Of a stretch of 64,000 nt of DNA, positions 57,849 to 64,000 are shown one piece after another; positions within the stretch are counted from its first letter, which is position 1; each line of letters begins with the position of its first letter. Source of the DNA: Blautia sp. Marseille-P3087. Lineage in GTDB: Bacteria; Bacillota; Clostridia; Lachnospirales; Lachnospiraceae. The stretch covers positions 1,287,257-1,351,256 of the forward strand of contig NZ_LT635539.1 of the NCBI RefSeq assembly GCF_900120195.1, read 5' to 3'. The position numbers and the translations under genes were made by a program. The notes under the pieces were generated by a model that worked only from the letters and a program-made list of their open reading frames with translations, searched no databases and had not been told where the DNA came from.

Positions 57849-58859
57849 TCATACTAAAACCCTTACGGATTTTCCGGCAATAATCTCGGTCTCAAGTTTC
57901 TCACTAAAAAGCTCTCCGGATGCCTCGCCGGTATTTTCCAGATGATTCAGCATAACCTTTGCCACTTCTTTTGCAATGCCGTCCGTCGGCTGCGCTACGA
58001 TCGTCAGCTTCGGATTACATGCTCTCGCAAACTGCAGGTTGTCAAACCCGATCATCGACAGCTGCTCCGGAATCCGGATGCCCAGTTCGTTTACTCCGAT
58101 CATGGCCCCCATAGTCATTTCATAGTTCGTCACAAACACTGCTGTCATCTCCGGATTATTCTGTACAAGTTCTTCAAGTCCCCGGACACCGCCCTGAATC
58201 GTATAGTCTCCATGCCAGATCAGAGATTCACTCACCGGGATCCCGGCACTTTCCAGTGCTTTATAATATCCCGCCATACGCTCCTGTGCAGTAAAAACTT
58301 CTTCCGGTCCGCCAATGATCCCAATATTCCGGTGTCCTCTCTCGATAAAATACCGGACTGCATCTTCAGCGGCTTTTTTATTATCAACCAGCACACTGTC
58401 ACAGTTGATACCCTGAATCTTTCGATCAATCAAAACGATCGGTTTACCCGTCTTCTGAAACCTTTTCAGGTGGTTTCCCTCTTCATCAACCGGCATGTTG
58501 ATGATACCGTCCACACGCCTGCGAGTCAGGAATTCAACCGCCTCCTGTTCCAGTTTCTTATCGGTTCGGCAGTCGCAGACGATCGTCGCATAACCATGAC
58601 TTCGCAGGATATCCTCCATACCGGTGATGATCTCGGCACAGAAAGTATTGTTCAGCTCCGGAATGACAACGCCAATCGTTCTGGTCGCGTTCGTCTTTAA
58701 ACCTCTTGCCACCTCATTGACTTCGTAATGAAGTTCTTCGATAGCTTCCTCAATCTTTATTCTGTTTTTTTCACGGACATTTCCTCCGTTAAAATAGGAA
58801 GAAATCGTAGCCAGCCCAAGTCCTGTCCGTCTGGCTATATCCTTCATGGTCGCTGCCAT
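57849..58859 (-). CDS. LacI-family transcriptional repressor of the hexitol genes
   Basis: A 336-residue regulator. Helix-turn-helix TMKDIARRTGLGLATISSYFNGG (residues 4-26), where the usual VSRVLNG of the recognition/hinge part is SSYFNGG, and an effector core beginning IGVVIPELNNTFCAEI. The intergenic palindrome at 59801-59824 before the aldolase gene is its likely operator. It is 22 bp after the aldolase gene, so probably autoregulated in the same transcript. The atypical recognition helix matches the unusual CGAAACG core of the palindrome. The ribosome binding site is weak (GAGG). Confidence 0.9.
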   Translation of the reverse strand: MAATMKDIARRTGLGLATISSYFNGGNVREKNRIKIEEAIEELHYEVNEVARGLKTNATRTIGVVIPELNNTFCAEIITGMEDILRSHGYATIVCDCRTDKKLEQEAVEFLTRRRVDGIINMPVDEEGNHLKRFQKTGKPIVLIDRKIQGINCDSVLVDNKKAAEDAVRYFIERGHRNIGIIGGPEEVFTAQERMAGYYKALESAGIPVSESLIWHGDYTIQGGVRGLEELVQNNPEMTAVFVTNYEMTMGAMIGVNELGIRIPEQLSMIGFDNLQFARACNPKLTIVAQPTDGIAKEVAKVMLNHLENTGEASGELFSEKLETEIIAGKSVRVLV

Positions 58860-58881
58860 TTCGCCTCACTGCCTTCTGCTT

Positions 58882-59733
58882 TTATTCTGCTTTACCGTCG
58901 CATCCGCAGACTTTCATTCTTGCCATAACCAGTTCTTTCACTGCTGCGATTGCTGTCTTGCCATAAGCTTTCGGATCAATGGTATCCGGTTTTTCTTCAA
59001 GAAGTTCTTTGACTGCTTTGGAGTAAGCTGCACGAAGTTCTGTCGCAAAGTTTACTTTGCAGATACCACGTTTTACGCAGTCGCTTACATCTTCGTCACT
59101 GAGTCCGGATGCTCCGTGAAGAACCAGCGGAATATCAACAACTTCGCGGATCTCACTTAAACGTTCTTTATCAAGAACCGGTGTACCTACATAGAAACCA
59201 TGTGCTGTTCCGATTGCAACTGCCAGAGAAGTAACACCTGTACGCTCAACAAATTCTTTTGCTTCCTGCGGATCTGTATTGGTGTCAGCTTCTGCTTCAA
59301 GATCATCTTCCTTGCCGCCGACTTTACCAAGCTCTGCTTCACATGGAATATCCAGTGCATTTGCTACATCTGCTACACGTTTTGTCTCTGCAATGTTTGC
59401 CTCGAAGTCCAGTTTGGATCCGTCGATCATAACAGAAGTATATCCTGCATGGATTGCCTGCATAGCCAGTTCAAAACTGCTGCCGTGATCAAGATGAAGG
59501 CATACCGGAACAGATGCTTTTTTAGCTTCTGCTGCAACGATTGCTGCATAGGTATCCACAGTACCGTACTTTATAGTAGATGGAGTTGTCTGGATCATAA
59601 CCGGTGCTTTCAGTTCTTCTGCTGCCTGAATAATGGCTTTCACCATTTCCATATTCTCTGCATTAAATGCTCCGACTGCATATCCACCTTCCTGAGCTTT
59701 TAACAGCATTTCTTTTGATGTAACAAGTGGCAT
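58882..59733 (-). CDS. Class II fructose/tagatose-bisphosphate aldolase
   Basis: A 283-residue zinc aldolase. The zinc ligands and catalytic residues are clear: Asp82 and His83 in LHLDHGSS, Glu134 in CEAELGKVGG, His178 in GTAHGF and His206 in HGASG. Length and the AVGAFNAENMEM start match the GatY/KbaY/FbaA small-subunit type. It would split tagatose or fructose 1,6-bisphosphate into glyceraldehyde 3-phosphate and glycerone phosphate, ending the hexitol route. The C-terminal CGCDGKAE is an unusual cysteine pair. First gene of the cluster, with strong upstream control signals. Confidence 0.9.
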   Translation of the reverse strand: MPLVTSKEMLLKAQEGGYAVGAFNAENMEMVKAIIQAAEELKAPVMIQTTPSTIKYGTVDTYAAIVAAEAKKASVPVCLHLDHGSSFELAMQAIHAGYTSVMIDGSKLDFEANIAETKRVADVANALDIPCEAELGKVGGKEDDLEAEADTNTDPQEAKEFVERTGVTSLAVAIGTAHGFYVGTPVLDKERLSEIREVVDIPLVLHGASGLSDEDVSDCVKRGICKVNFATELRAAYSKAVKELLEEKPDTIDPKAYGKTAIAAVKELVMARMKVCGCDGKAE

Positions 59734-59800
59734 AACTTTTTCCTCCTTAATGATATATGTATATTTTTTGTTTTACTACTTGTGATTGATCGGAAAATTC

Positions 59801-59824
59801 CAAAACCGAAACGTTTCCGTTTTG
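59801..59824. promoter_or_regulatory. 24-bp palindromic LacI-type operator before the aldolase gene
   Basis: A near-perfect palindrome (11 of 12 positions match between the arms) centred on CGAAACGTTTCC. It lies 68 bp upstream of the aldolase start, in the gap to the divergent mutarotase gene, and fits LacI-family recognition. A second GGAAAATTTTCC palindrome occurs at 59882-59893. A plus-strand TTGCAT near 59895 with TAAATT 17 bp later may be the mutarotase promoter. The remaining gap bases carry no other recognisable signal. Confidence 0.72.
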
Positions 59825-59996
59825 AGTTAATCATACATCGCCTCCCGCATTCTGTCAACCGTAAAATATTTATCTTTTATCGGAAAATTTTCCCTTGCAT
59901 TGTACAGTAATTACAGGTAAATTGAATATAGAAAGGCGTATTTTAAAAGACTGCGCCGGCGAGAAATCAAATTATCTGAACGGAGGCATAAACGAC

Positions 59997-60440
59997 ATGT
60001 TAAAAGGTATTCCTGAAATCTTATCACCAGAATTATTAAAAGTATTATGTGAAATGGGACACAGCGATCGTCTTGTTATCGCTGATGGTAACTTCCCGGT
60101 AGAATCCATGGGTAAAAACGCTATCACAATCCGCTGCGACGGACATGGTGTTCCGGAAATCCTGGAAGCAATCCTGAAAGTTTTCCCACTGGATACTTAT
60201 GTAGAACATCCGGTAAACCTGATGGAAGTAATGCCTGGCGATGATGTAGAAACCCCGATCTGGGATACATACAAAGAAATCATCCGCAAATATGATGACA
60301 GAGGAGACGCTACTGTAGGAAACATCGAGCGTTTCGCATTCTATGATGAAGCAAAAACAGCTTACTGCATCATTTCCACAAGCGAAAAAGCTCTGTATGC
60401 AAACATTATGCTGCAGAAGGGTGTTGTCATCAACAACTAA
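59997..60440 (+). CDS. fucU: RbsD/FucU-family sugar mutarotase
   Basis: A 147-residue cytoplasmic protein. It starts LKGIPEILSPELLKVLCEMGHSD with the conserved His22, then ADGNFPVES with Asp30 and a C-terminal TSEKALYANIMLQKGV, typical of FucU/RbsD proteins that interconvert alpha and beta anomers of fucose, ribose or related sugars. The start at 59997 has GGAGG 10 bases upstream; a longer frame has no such site. It is divergent from the hexitol operon and may accelerate ring opening of its sugar, but could be independent. Confidence 0.88.
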   Translation: MLKGIPEILSPELLKVLCEMGHSDRLVIADGNFPVESMGKNAITIRCDGHGVPEILEAILKVFPLDTYVEHPVNLMEVMPGDDVETPIWDTYKEIIRKYDDRGDATVGNIERFAFYDEAKTAYCIISTSEKALYANIMLQKGVVINN

Positions 60441-60459
60441 TTATCGGCCATCTTTTTTC

Positions 60460-60498
60460 AAAAACCCCGGGGATCTTTGGAGACCTCCGGGGTTTTAT
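60460..60498 (+). terminator. Terminator of the mutarotase gene
   Basis: AAAACCCCGG and CCGGGGTTTT pair around a partly paired loop, followed by ATTTT. It lies 20 bp after the stop codon. Confidence 0.8.
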
Positions 60499-60502
60499 TT
60501 TC

Positions 60503-60541
60503 TGCGCCTTTCTCCAGCTGTAAAATTGTTCTGTTAGAGAC
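60503..60541 (-). pseudogene. Remnant of a second Rpn-family gene next to the intact copy
   Basis: Just downstream of the stop of the intact gene, 60503-60534 matches its internal segment 61464-61495 at 28 of 32 bases. Read on the minus strand it encodes LTEQFYSWRKAQK, where the intact gene has LTEQFYSWREAQR. Homology stops on both sides. It is best explained as a trace of another copy lost by deletion. Confidence 0.6.
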
Positions 60542-60544
60542 TTT

Positions 60545-61579
60545 TTATTTTTGAAGCAATTCTATCTGCTTTTTTAATTCTTCAATACTTTCTTGCATTT
60601 CCTGCATTTCGCAGATATTTTCTTCTAACTTCCTGTCACGTTCAGCCAGCATTTCTTTCTGTTCATCTATCGTCTCTTTCTGTTCGTCTATCGTCTCCTG
60701 CATTTCATCTACCATGTACCTCACTGTGTTCCGATCCATAATTCTTAATTCCTCTGAAAATATCCCCATTACATCCTCCACATTCCGGCATATGTAATAC
60801 ACATGCTCATACATCTCTCTGAATTCCGGATAGGTATTTATCAGCTCGATGATTTTCTCCGCATCATCCATCCCCAGAAATGTCAGCCATCCGTCTATTT
60901 TGTTCTTGATACCTTTATTTTCTACATTCTTCTTAAAGATGTCAAGGGGTATAAAAATATATTTCTGCAACAAATCCATCTCCAGTCCTGTATCTGCTTT
61001 CTGCATAAAAATATGTATATACTCATCTGGATATTTCTGAAAAACCGCAGGACTTTTTTCCATCAGCACAATCGTATACACGCCCTTTACATCCTTATAT
61101 GTAAAGTGATCTTTCTTTACACTGCGAGCTTTTTTGTACTGACGAAGCAGCAAATCTGAGGAATAACACGCACTCCGTTCTCCCGGAAATGCATAACCGA
61201 TCTTCTGCACTTCCACATTACAATATGTTCCATCTTCAAAGCGCACCAGTATGTCCATGATCAGCAGTGACTGCTCATCTGCAATTCTCGTGGAATCTCC
61301 CGGCAGGATTTCTATAATCTTTACTTTTTGATTCAGAAGAATACCAAGGAATTCTTCGAGTCGCTCAGGCACTGTTTCCGGATTCATGACTTCTTTAAAA
61401 AAAGAATCATACAACATTTTGATTCCACGCACTCCTGTGCAAAAATCCAGAAACTCCTGTCTCTGTGCCTCCCTCCAGCTATAAAATTGTTCTGTAAGTT
61501 TCACATTCTCATCAATTTCTCTCAAGATTTCCTCCCTGCTTCTGAGCATAGGAAAATATTTCTGAAGTTTTGTTTGCAT
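60545..61579 (-). CDS. Rpn-family nuclease / PD-(D/E)XK putative transposase, copy 2
   Basis: A 344-residue protein of the Rpn/YhgA group, full-length. N-terminal FKEVMNPETVPERLEEFLGILLNQ and the nuclease core LIMDILVRFEDGTYCNVEVQ near 115-135 (D-x-n-E-x-Q) with catalytic Asp and Glu. Residues about 283-344 form a long coiled coil with a direct repeat (ETIDEQKETIDEQKEML). Relative of, but not close to, the copy at 15260-16171. Such proteins promote recombination in E. coli; they are no longer considered classical transposases. No terminal inverted repeats seen. Confidence 0.8.
   Translation of the reverse strand: MQTKLQKYFPMLRSREEILREIDENVKLTEQFYSWREAQRQEFLDFCTGVRGIKMLYDSFFKEVMNPETVPERLEEFLGILLNQKVKIIEILPGDSTRIADEQSLLIMDILVRFEDGTYCNVEVQKIGYAFPGERSACYSSDLLLRQYKKARSVKKDHFTYKDVKGVYTIVLMEKSPAVFQKYPDEYIHIFMQKADTGLEMDLLQKYIFIPLDIFKKNVENKGIKNKIDGWLTFLGMDDAEKIIELINTYPEFREMYEHVYYICRNVEDVMGIFSEELRIMDRNTVRYMVDEMQETIDEQKETIDEQKEMLAERDRKLEENICEMQEMQESIEELKKQIELLQK
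61464..61495 (-). repeat. Intact copy of the 32-bp direct repeat (partner of 60503-60534)
   Basis: Same orientation as the remnant at 60503-60534, differing at 4 of 32 positions. It encodes part of LTEQFYSWREAQR of the intact Rpn-family gene. Recombination between these repeats could delete the gene. Confidence 0.7.
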
Positions 61580-61739
61580 AGGCAGGCTTCCTTTCGTCTG
61601 ATTAGATCTTAATAGATTTCCACTTTATTGGGTTTCTGTTTCAGAATTGAAACATTTTAGAATGCCCTGACGGGCTTAGAATTTAAGATGTAAGAATTAT
61701 AGCACGCTTTGTACTCAAAAATCAAGAAAAATCATTCGA

Positions 61740-61782
61740 CAAAAAATGGATGTTTCCCCTAAACTACGGAGAAACATCCATA
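61740..61782 (-). terminator. Terminator after the DUF5057 gene
   Basis: ATGGATGTTTC and GAAACATCCAT form an 11-bp stem around a short loop, followed by TTTTTT on the minus strand, just past the stop at 61788. The rest of the gap to the Rpn gene start (61580-61739) is AT-rich with nothing else recognised. Confidence 0.85.
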
Positions 61783-61787
61783 ATTCT

Positions 61788-64000
61788 TTAATCCAGTTCG
61801 AAAAGCTGACGCTGTTTCAGGTCGATGGATGACCATACGGTACTTGTATGTTCCTGACCGTACAGATATACAGTACTGGAAACTTTCGCATACAGCTTAC
61901 AGGACTCTTTATATCCATTGCTGCCATTCTGGTTTCGCAGATACTGTTCGATATCAGAAACTTTCAACGCGTAGGCACTGTTCTGAGACAGATGGAATTT
62001 GCCATCACTGCCACTCTCAATTGTACCGATATTTCCATAACCGCTCAGACTTCCGATCTGCGCTGTAATATCAGATACATTCTTCGTGGTCGGGCATCCG
62101 TCTTCTACTCTGCCATGTTCATCTTCAATGTAAAACTGAACAGTCATCTCCTGTTTATCGAGTTCTTCCTGACTTAAATCAGCACTTACCATATTGTAAT
62201 CCCTGACATTGATGTAGAAATCCATATTTTCTTCCAGTGTATTTGCTTCATTAGAATCCCATGATGTCTGGTCTGTCATATAAAATCTGGTGCTCTCTGT
62301 CTCTGCTGCCGGATTCAGTGTTTTTACAAAGTTTACTTCCGGTTTTACCGCAGTAACGTTTGCCGCTGCCACGATCGTATTGATAAACAGTTTGATTTCA
62401 TCATCATTCTGTACCCGCCGATGTCCTGCTCCGGTATAAATAACATTCCCCTTACTGTACAGATAATAATTATTTCGAGCATCATTTGGTGAATTATTAT
62501 AATAGTGATCCGTCAGACAATACCAGGCAACCACATCGTTCATTCCATCGCTCTGATCATTGATATCTCGATCCTGCTCCATCCCAAGCTGATAATACTG
62601 TCCGTGTGTCTCTGCAATGGTAATACTGTCGCCAATCACATAAGGATACTGCGTGATCGCACCATCATTTACCTTTGTTGCCCTTGTTGTCAGTGTATCT
62701 CCCGTACCGAGCGTTTTACCGTCCAACATTGCATTTGTATATCCCTGTGTCTGTGCATAGCTCTTTGATTTATCACCGTTTTTATATGCCACATCACCTG
62801 CCAGCGTAAGCAATGTCTTAAAGTCCACACTTCCATCTGACAATGGTTTGCCTTTTTTGAGCAGTTCAGAAACCGTCTGATTTCCAATCGTTGCATCAGA
62901 AGTAATACCATAGCGGTCCATACCTACTACCGAACGGAGAATTGTATTCAGCGACAGTCCCCAGTTTTCATTTCTTGCAGTATTCCACAGCCAGCTGTCG
63001 TTATAAAGACCAATGCTTCCGCCGCTGTTTACTGTTCCATTTGAATTGTAACCGTCCCTTGCGATCTGGCCGTATATTTTTTGATGATCAGTATTGATAT
63101 AAGAAGTCGTGTCATGTGCAAAAATAACACTCTTTCCGGATCGGATAAATTTCAGGATCTCCTGCACCGCATCTATGGAAATATCCTGATACACATCCTG
63201 GAATCCTATGATCAGCATCTGCTGATCATCCAGCAGATTTGCAAAGGTTGTTTTCTGTCCGTTTTTATCCAGAACATTTCCATTATTAATGTCTGTAACA
63301 TTTCTGGAAATTACATTGATATTGAAGTCCTGCACTCCGGCTATCAGATTCTTAAAAATGCTGCTGTCCGCAAGTGTCCATGTACATGGATTTGAACGAT
63401 TTACTGAATTATCCTGTGGAACAAGCTGCAGAACATTGATCGTCTGTTTCGCAACCCCATCCGGTTTCTGCTGTTTTGCATAGCCAATCTCAGAAGTATG
63501 GATATAGGTGTTACGGTTGCTTGTCAGTTCCAGTTTCCAGGTAATCAGCTTATAGTAATCTGACGGAATTTTTCTGGTAACGGTATATTTCTTTCCAAGC
63601 TTCAGTTCATAACGCATATCTCCGCTACCATAATCTTTCTGTGAAAGGACATTTCCGTCTTCATCCTGCACGACCATATATTTGTCCTGCGATTCTTTCT
63701 TTGAAAGATTACCGTCAAAGTTCAGATCCAGGTAAAGTTTACAGTCATAAGTTGTCGTTGCCGGGGCTGCATCAGAATCATTTTCTACCGTAAAAGTATA
63801 TTTCAGCTCCCCGTCAATATATCCTGTATCACTGAGATCCACAGGTGTCTTGAATGTGCCGGCAGTTCCCAGCCGCTGCGGTTCCTTCGGTTTGCCTCCG
63901 TTCTCATCAAATTTGATTACCGGCTTTGCCAGATTCATAAAGAAGCTGAGATCTTTTGCTCCGCTTTCCAGTTCTTTATTCGTAGCTACATTTTCATATT
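61788..64000 (-). CDS. DUF5057-domain protein, C-terminal part (cut by window edge)
   Basis: An open frame of at least 737 residues without a start in the window; it ends at the TAA at 61788. The central region resembles DUF5057 proteins: INVLQLVPQDNSVNRSNP opening, ADSSIFKNLIAGVQDFNINV, and the strand/loop GKSVIFAHDTTSYINTDHQ of a Rossmann-like glutamine-amidotransferase-type fold. The C-terminal part has beta-rich segments and a YLYGQEHTSTVWSSIDLKQ end. Probably a large secreted or surface protein, since relatives have N-terminal signal peptides, but that end is outside. Function unknown. Confidence 0.75.
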   Translation of the reverse strand, partial: YENVATNKELESGAKDLSFFMNLAKPVIKFDENGGKPKEPQRLGTAGTFKTPVDLSDTGYIDGELKYTFTVENDSDAAPATTTYDCKLYLDLNFDGNLSKKESQDKYMVVQDEDGNVLSQKDYGSGDMRYELKLGKKYTVTRKIPSDYYKLITWKLELTSNRNTYIHTSEIGYAKQQKPDGVAKQTINVLQLVPQDNSVNRSNPCTWTLADSSIFKNLIAGVQDFNINVISRNVTDINNGNVLDKNGQKTTFANLLDDQQMLIIGFQDVYQDISIDAVQEILKFIRSGKSVIFAHDTTSYINTDHQKIYGQIARDGYNSNGTVNSGGSIGLYNDSWLWNTARNENWGLSLNTILRSVVGMDRYGITSDATIGNQTVSELLKKGKPLSDGSVDFKTLLTLAGDVAYKNGDKSKSYAQTQGYTNAMLDGKTLGTGDTLTTRATKVNDGAITQYPYVIGDSITIAETHGQYYQLGMEQDRDINDQSDGMNDVVAWYCLTDHYYNNSPNDARNNYYLYSKGNVIYTGAGHRRVQNDDEIKLFINTIVAAANVTAVKPEVNFVKTLNPAAETESTRFYMTDQTSWDSNEANTLEENMDFYINVRDYNMVSADLSQEELDKQEMTVQFYIEDEHGRVEDGCPTTKNVSDITAQIGSLSGYGNIGTIESGSDGKFHLSQNSAYALKVSDIEQYLRNQNGSNGYKESCKLYAKVSSTVYLYGQEHTSTVWSSIDLKQRQLFELD

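Noticed and set aside
1-64000. CRISPR arrays, tRNA or rRNA genes, prophage genes, riboswitches of known classes
   Set aside because: None was recognised on reading both strands; leaders were inspected mainly for hairpins, and a covariance-model search was not possible here.

Overview
The window looks like the chromosome of a gut anaerobe of the class Clostridia, most likely family Lachnospiraceae. The reasons are a low-to-moderate GC background, strong AGGAGG-type ribosome binding sites, YesM/YesN-type two-component genes, a bile-salt-hydrolase family gene, CDP-glycerol polymer transferases, Rpn-type nucleases and DUF5057/DUF3877-like proteins. I cannot name the genus. No rRNA, tRNA, CRISPR array, prophage or insertion sequence was seen.

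Most of the window is a dense sugar-utilisation island with four complete ribose-type ABC importers, each with two permeases, one double-domain ATPase and one binding protein. (1) 0.7-11.9 kb, minus strand: rpiB, a LacI repressor, a SIS protein, importer 1, a ribokinase-like kinase, an AlsE-like epimerase, two 6-phospho-3-hexuloisomerases flanking a 3-hexulose-6-phosphate synthase, and a HAD phosphatase. It reads as an allose/allulose/ribose-type route joined to ribulose-monophosphate enzymes. The repressor has two identical operators, one beside a consensus promoter. A partial citrate synthase runs off the left edge. (2) 12.2-14.0 kb, plus strand: a three-gene unit with a choloylglycine hydrolase, ending in a structured 3' region and a terminator. 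(3) 14.2-16.2 kb: an AraC regulator and an Rpn-family nuclease. (4) 16.5-21.1 kb: importer 2, preceded by a large inverted repeat. (5) 21.4-26.2 kb, plus strand: two teichoic-acid-type glycerophosphotransferases (one fused to a GT4 glycosyltransferase) and a decayed response-regulator/histidine-kinase chimera.

(6) 26.2-37.0 kb, minus strand: a GldA/GldF/GldG-like ABC system with a DUF4340 protein runs with only a 30 bp gap into lyxK, ulaE, araD, rhaB and an arabinose/fucose isomerase family gene, which together make a route from L-xylulose, L-ribulose or L-arabinose to D-xylulose 5-phosphate. (7) 37.2-43.4 kb: importer 3, a close paralogue of importer 2, with a divergent AraC regulator. (8) 43.5-59.7 kb: importer 4, a three-component sensor (membrane-anchored binding protein, YesM kinase, YesN regulator), then an aldo/keto reductase, a PfkB kinase, a GatD-like dehydrogenase, a FGGY kinase, a LacI repressor and a class II aldolase. 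This looks like hexitol catabolism without a phosphotransferase system. (9) 60.0-64.0 kb: a FucU/RbsD mutarotase, a second Rpn-family gene with a trace of a lost neighbouring copy, and a partial DUF5057 protein at the right edge.

The most unusual points are the paired hexuloisomerases around the hexulose phosphate synthase, the PTS-free hexitol unit with a hairpin over the gatD ribosome binding site and GC-rich elements at both ends of its three-gene core, the binding-protein/YesM/YesN sensor, and the chimeric pseudogene.
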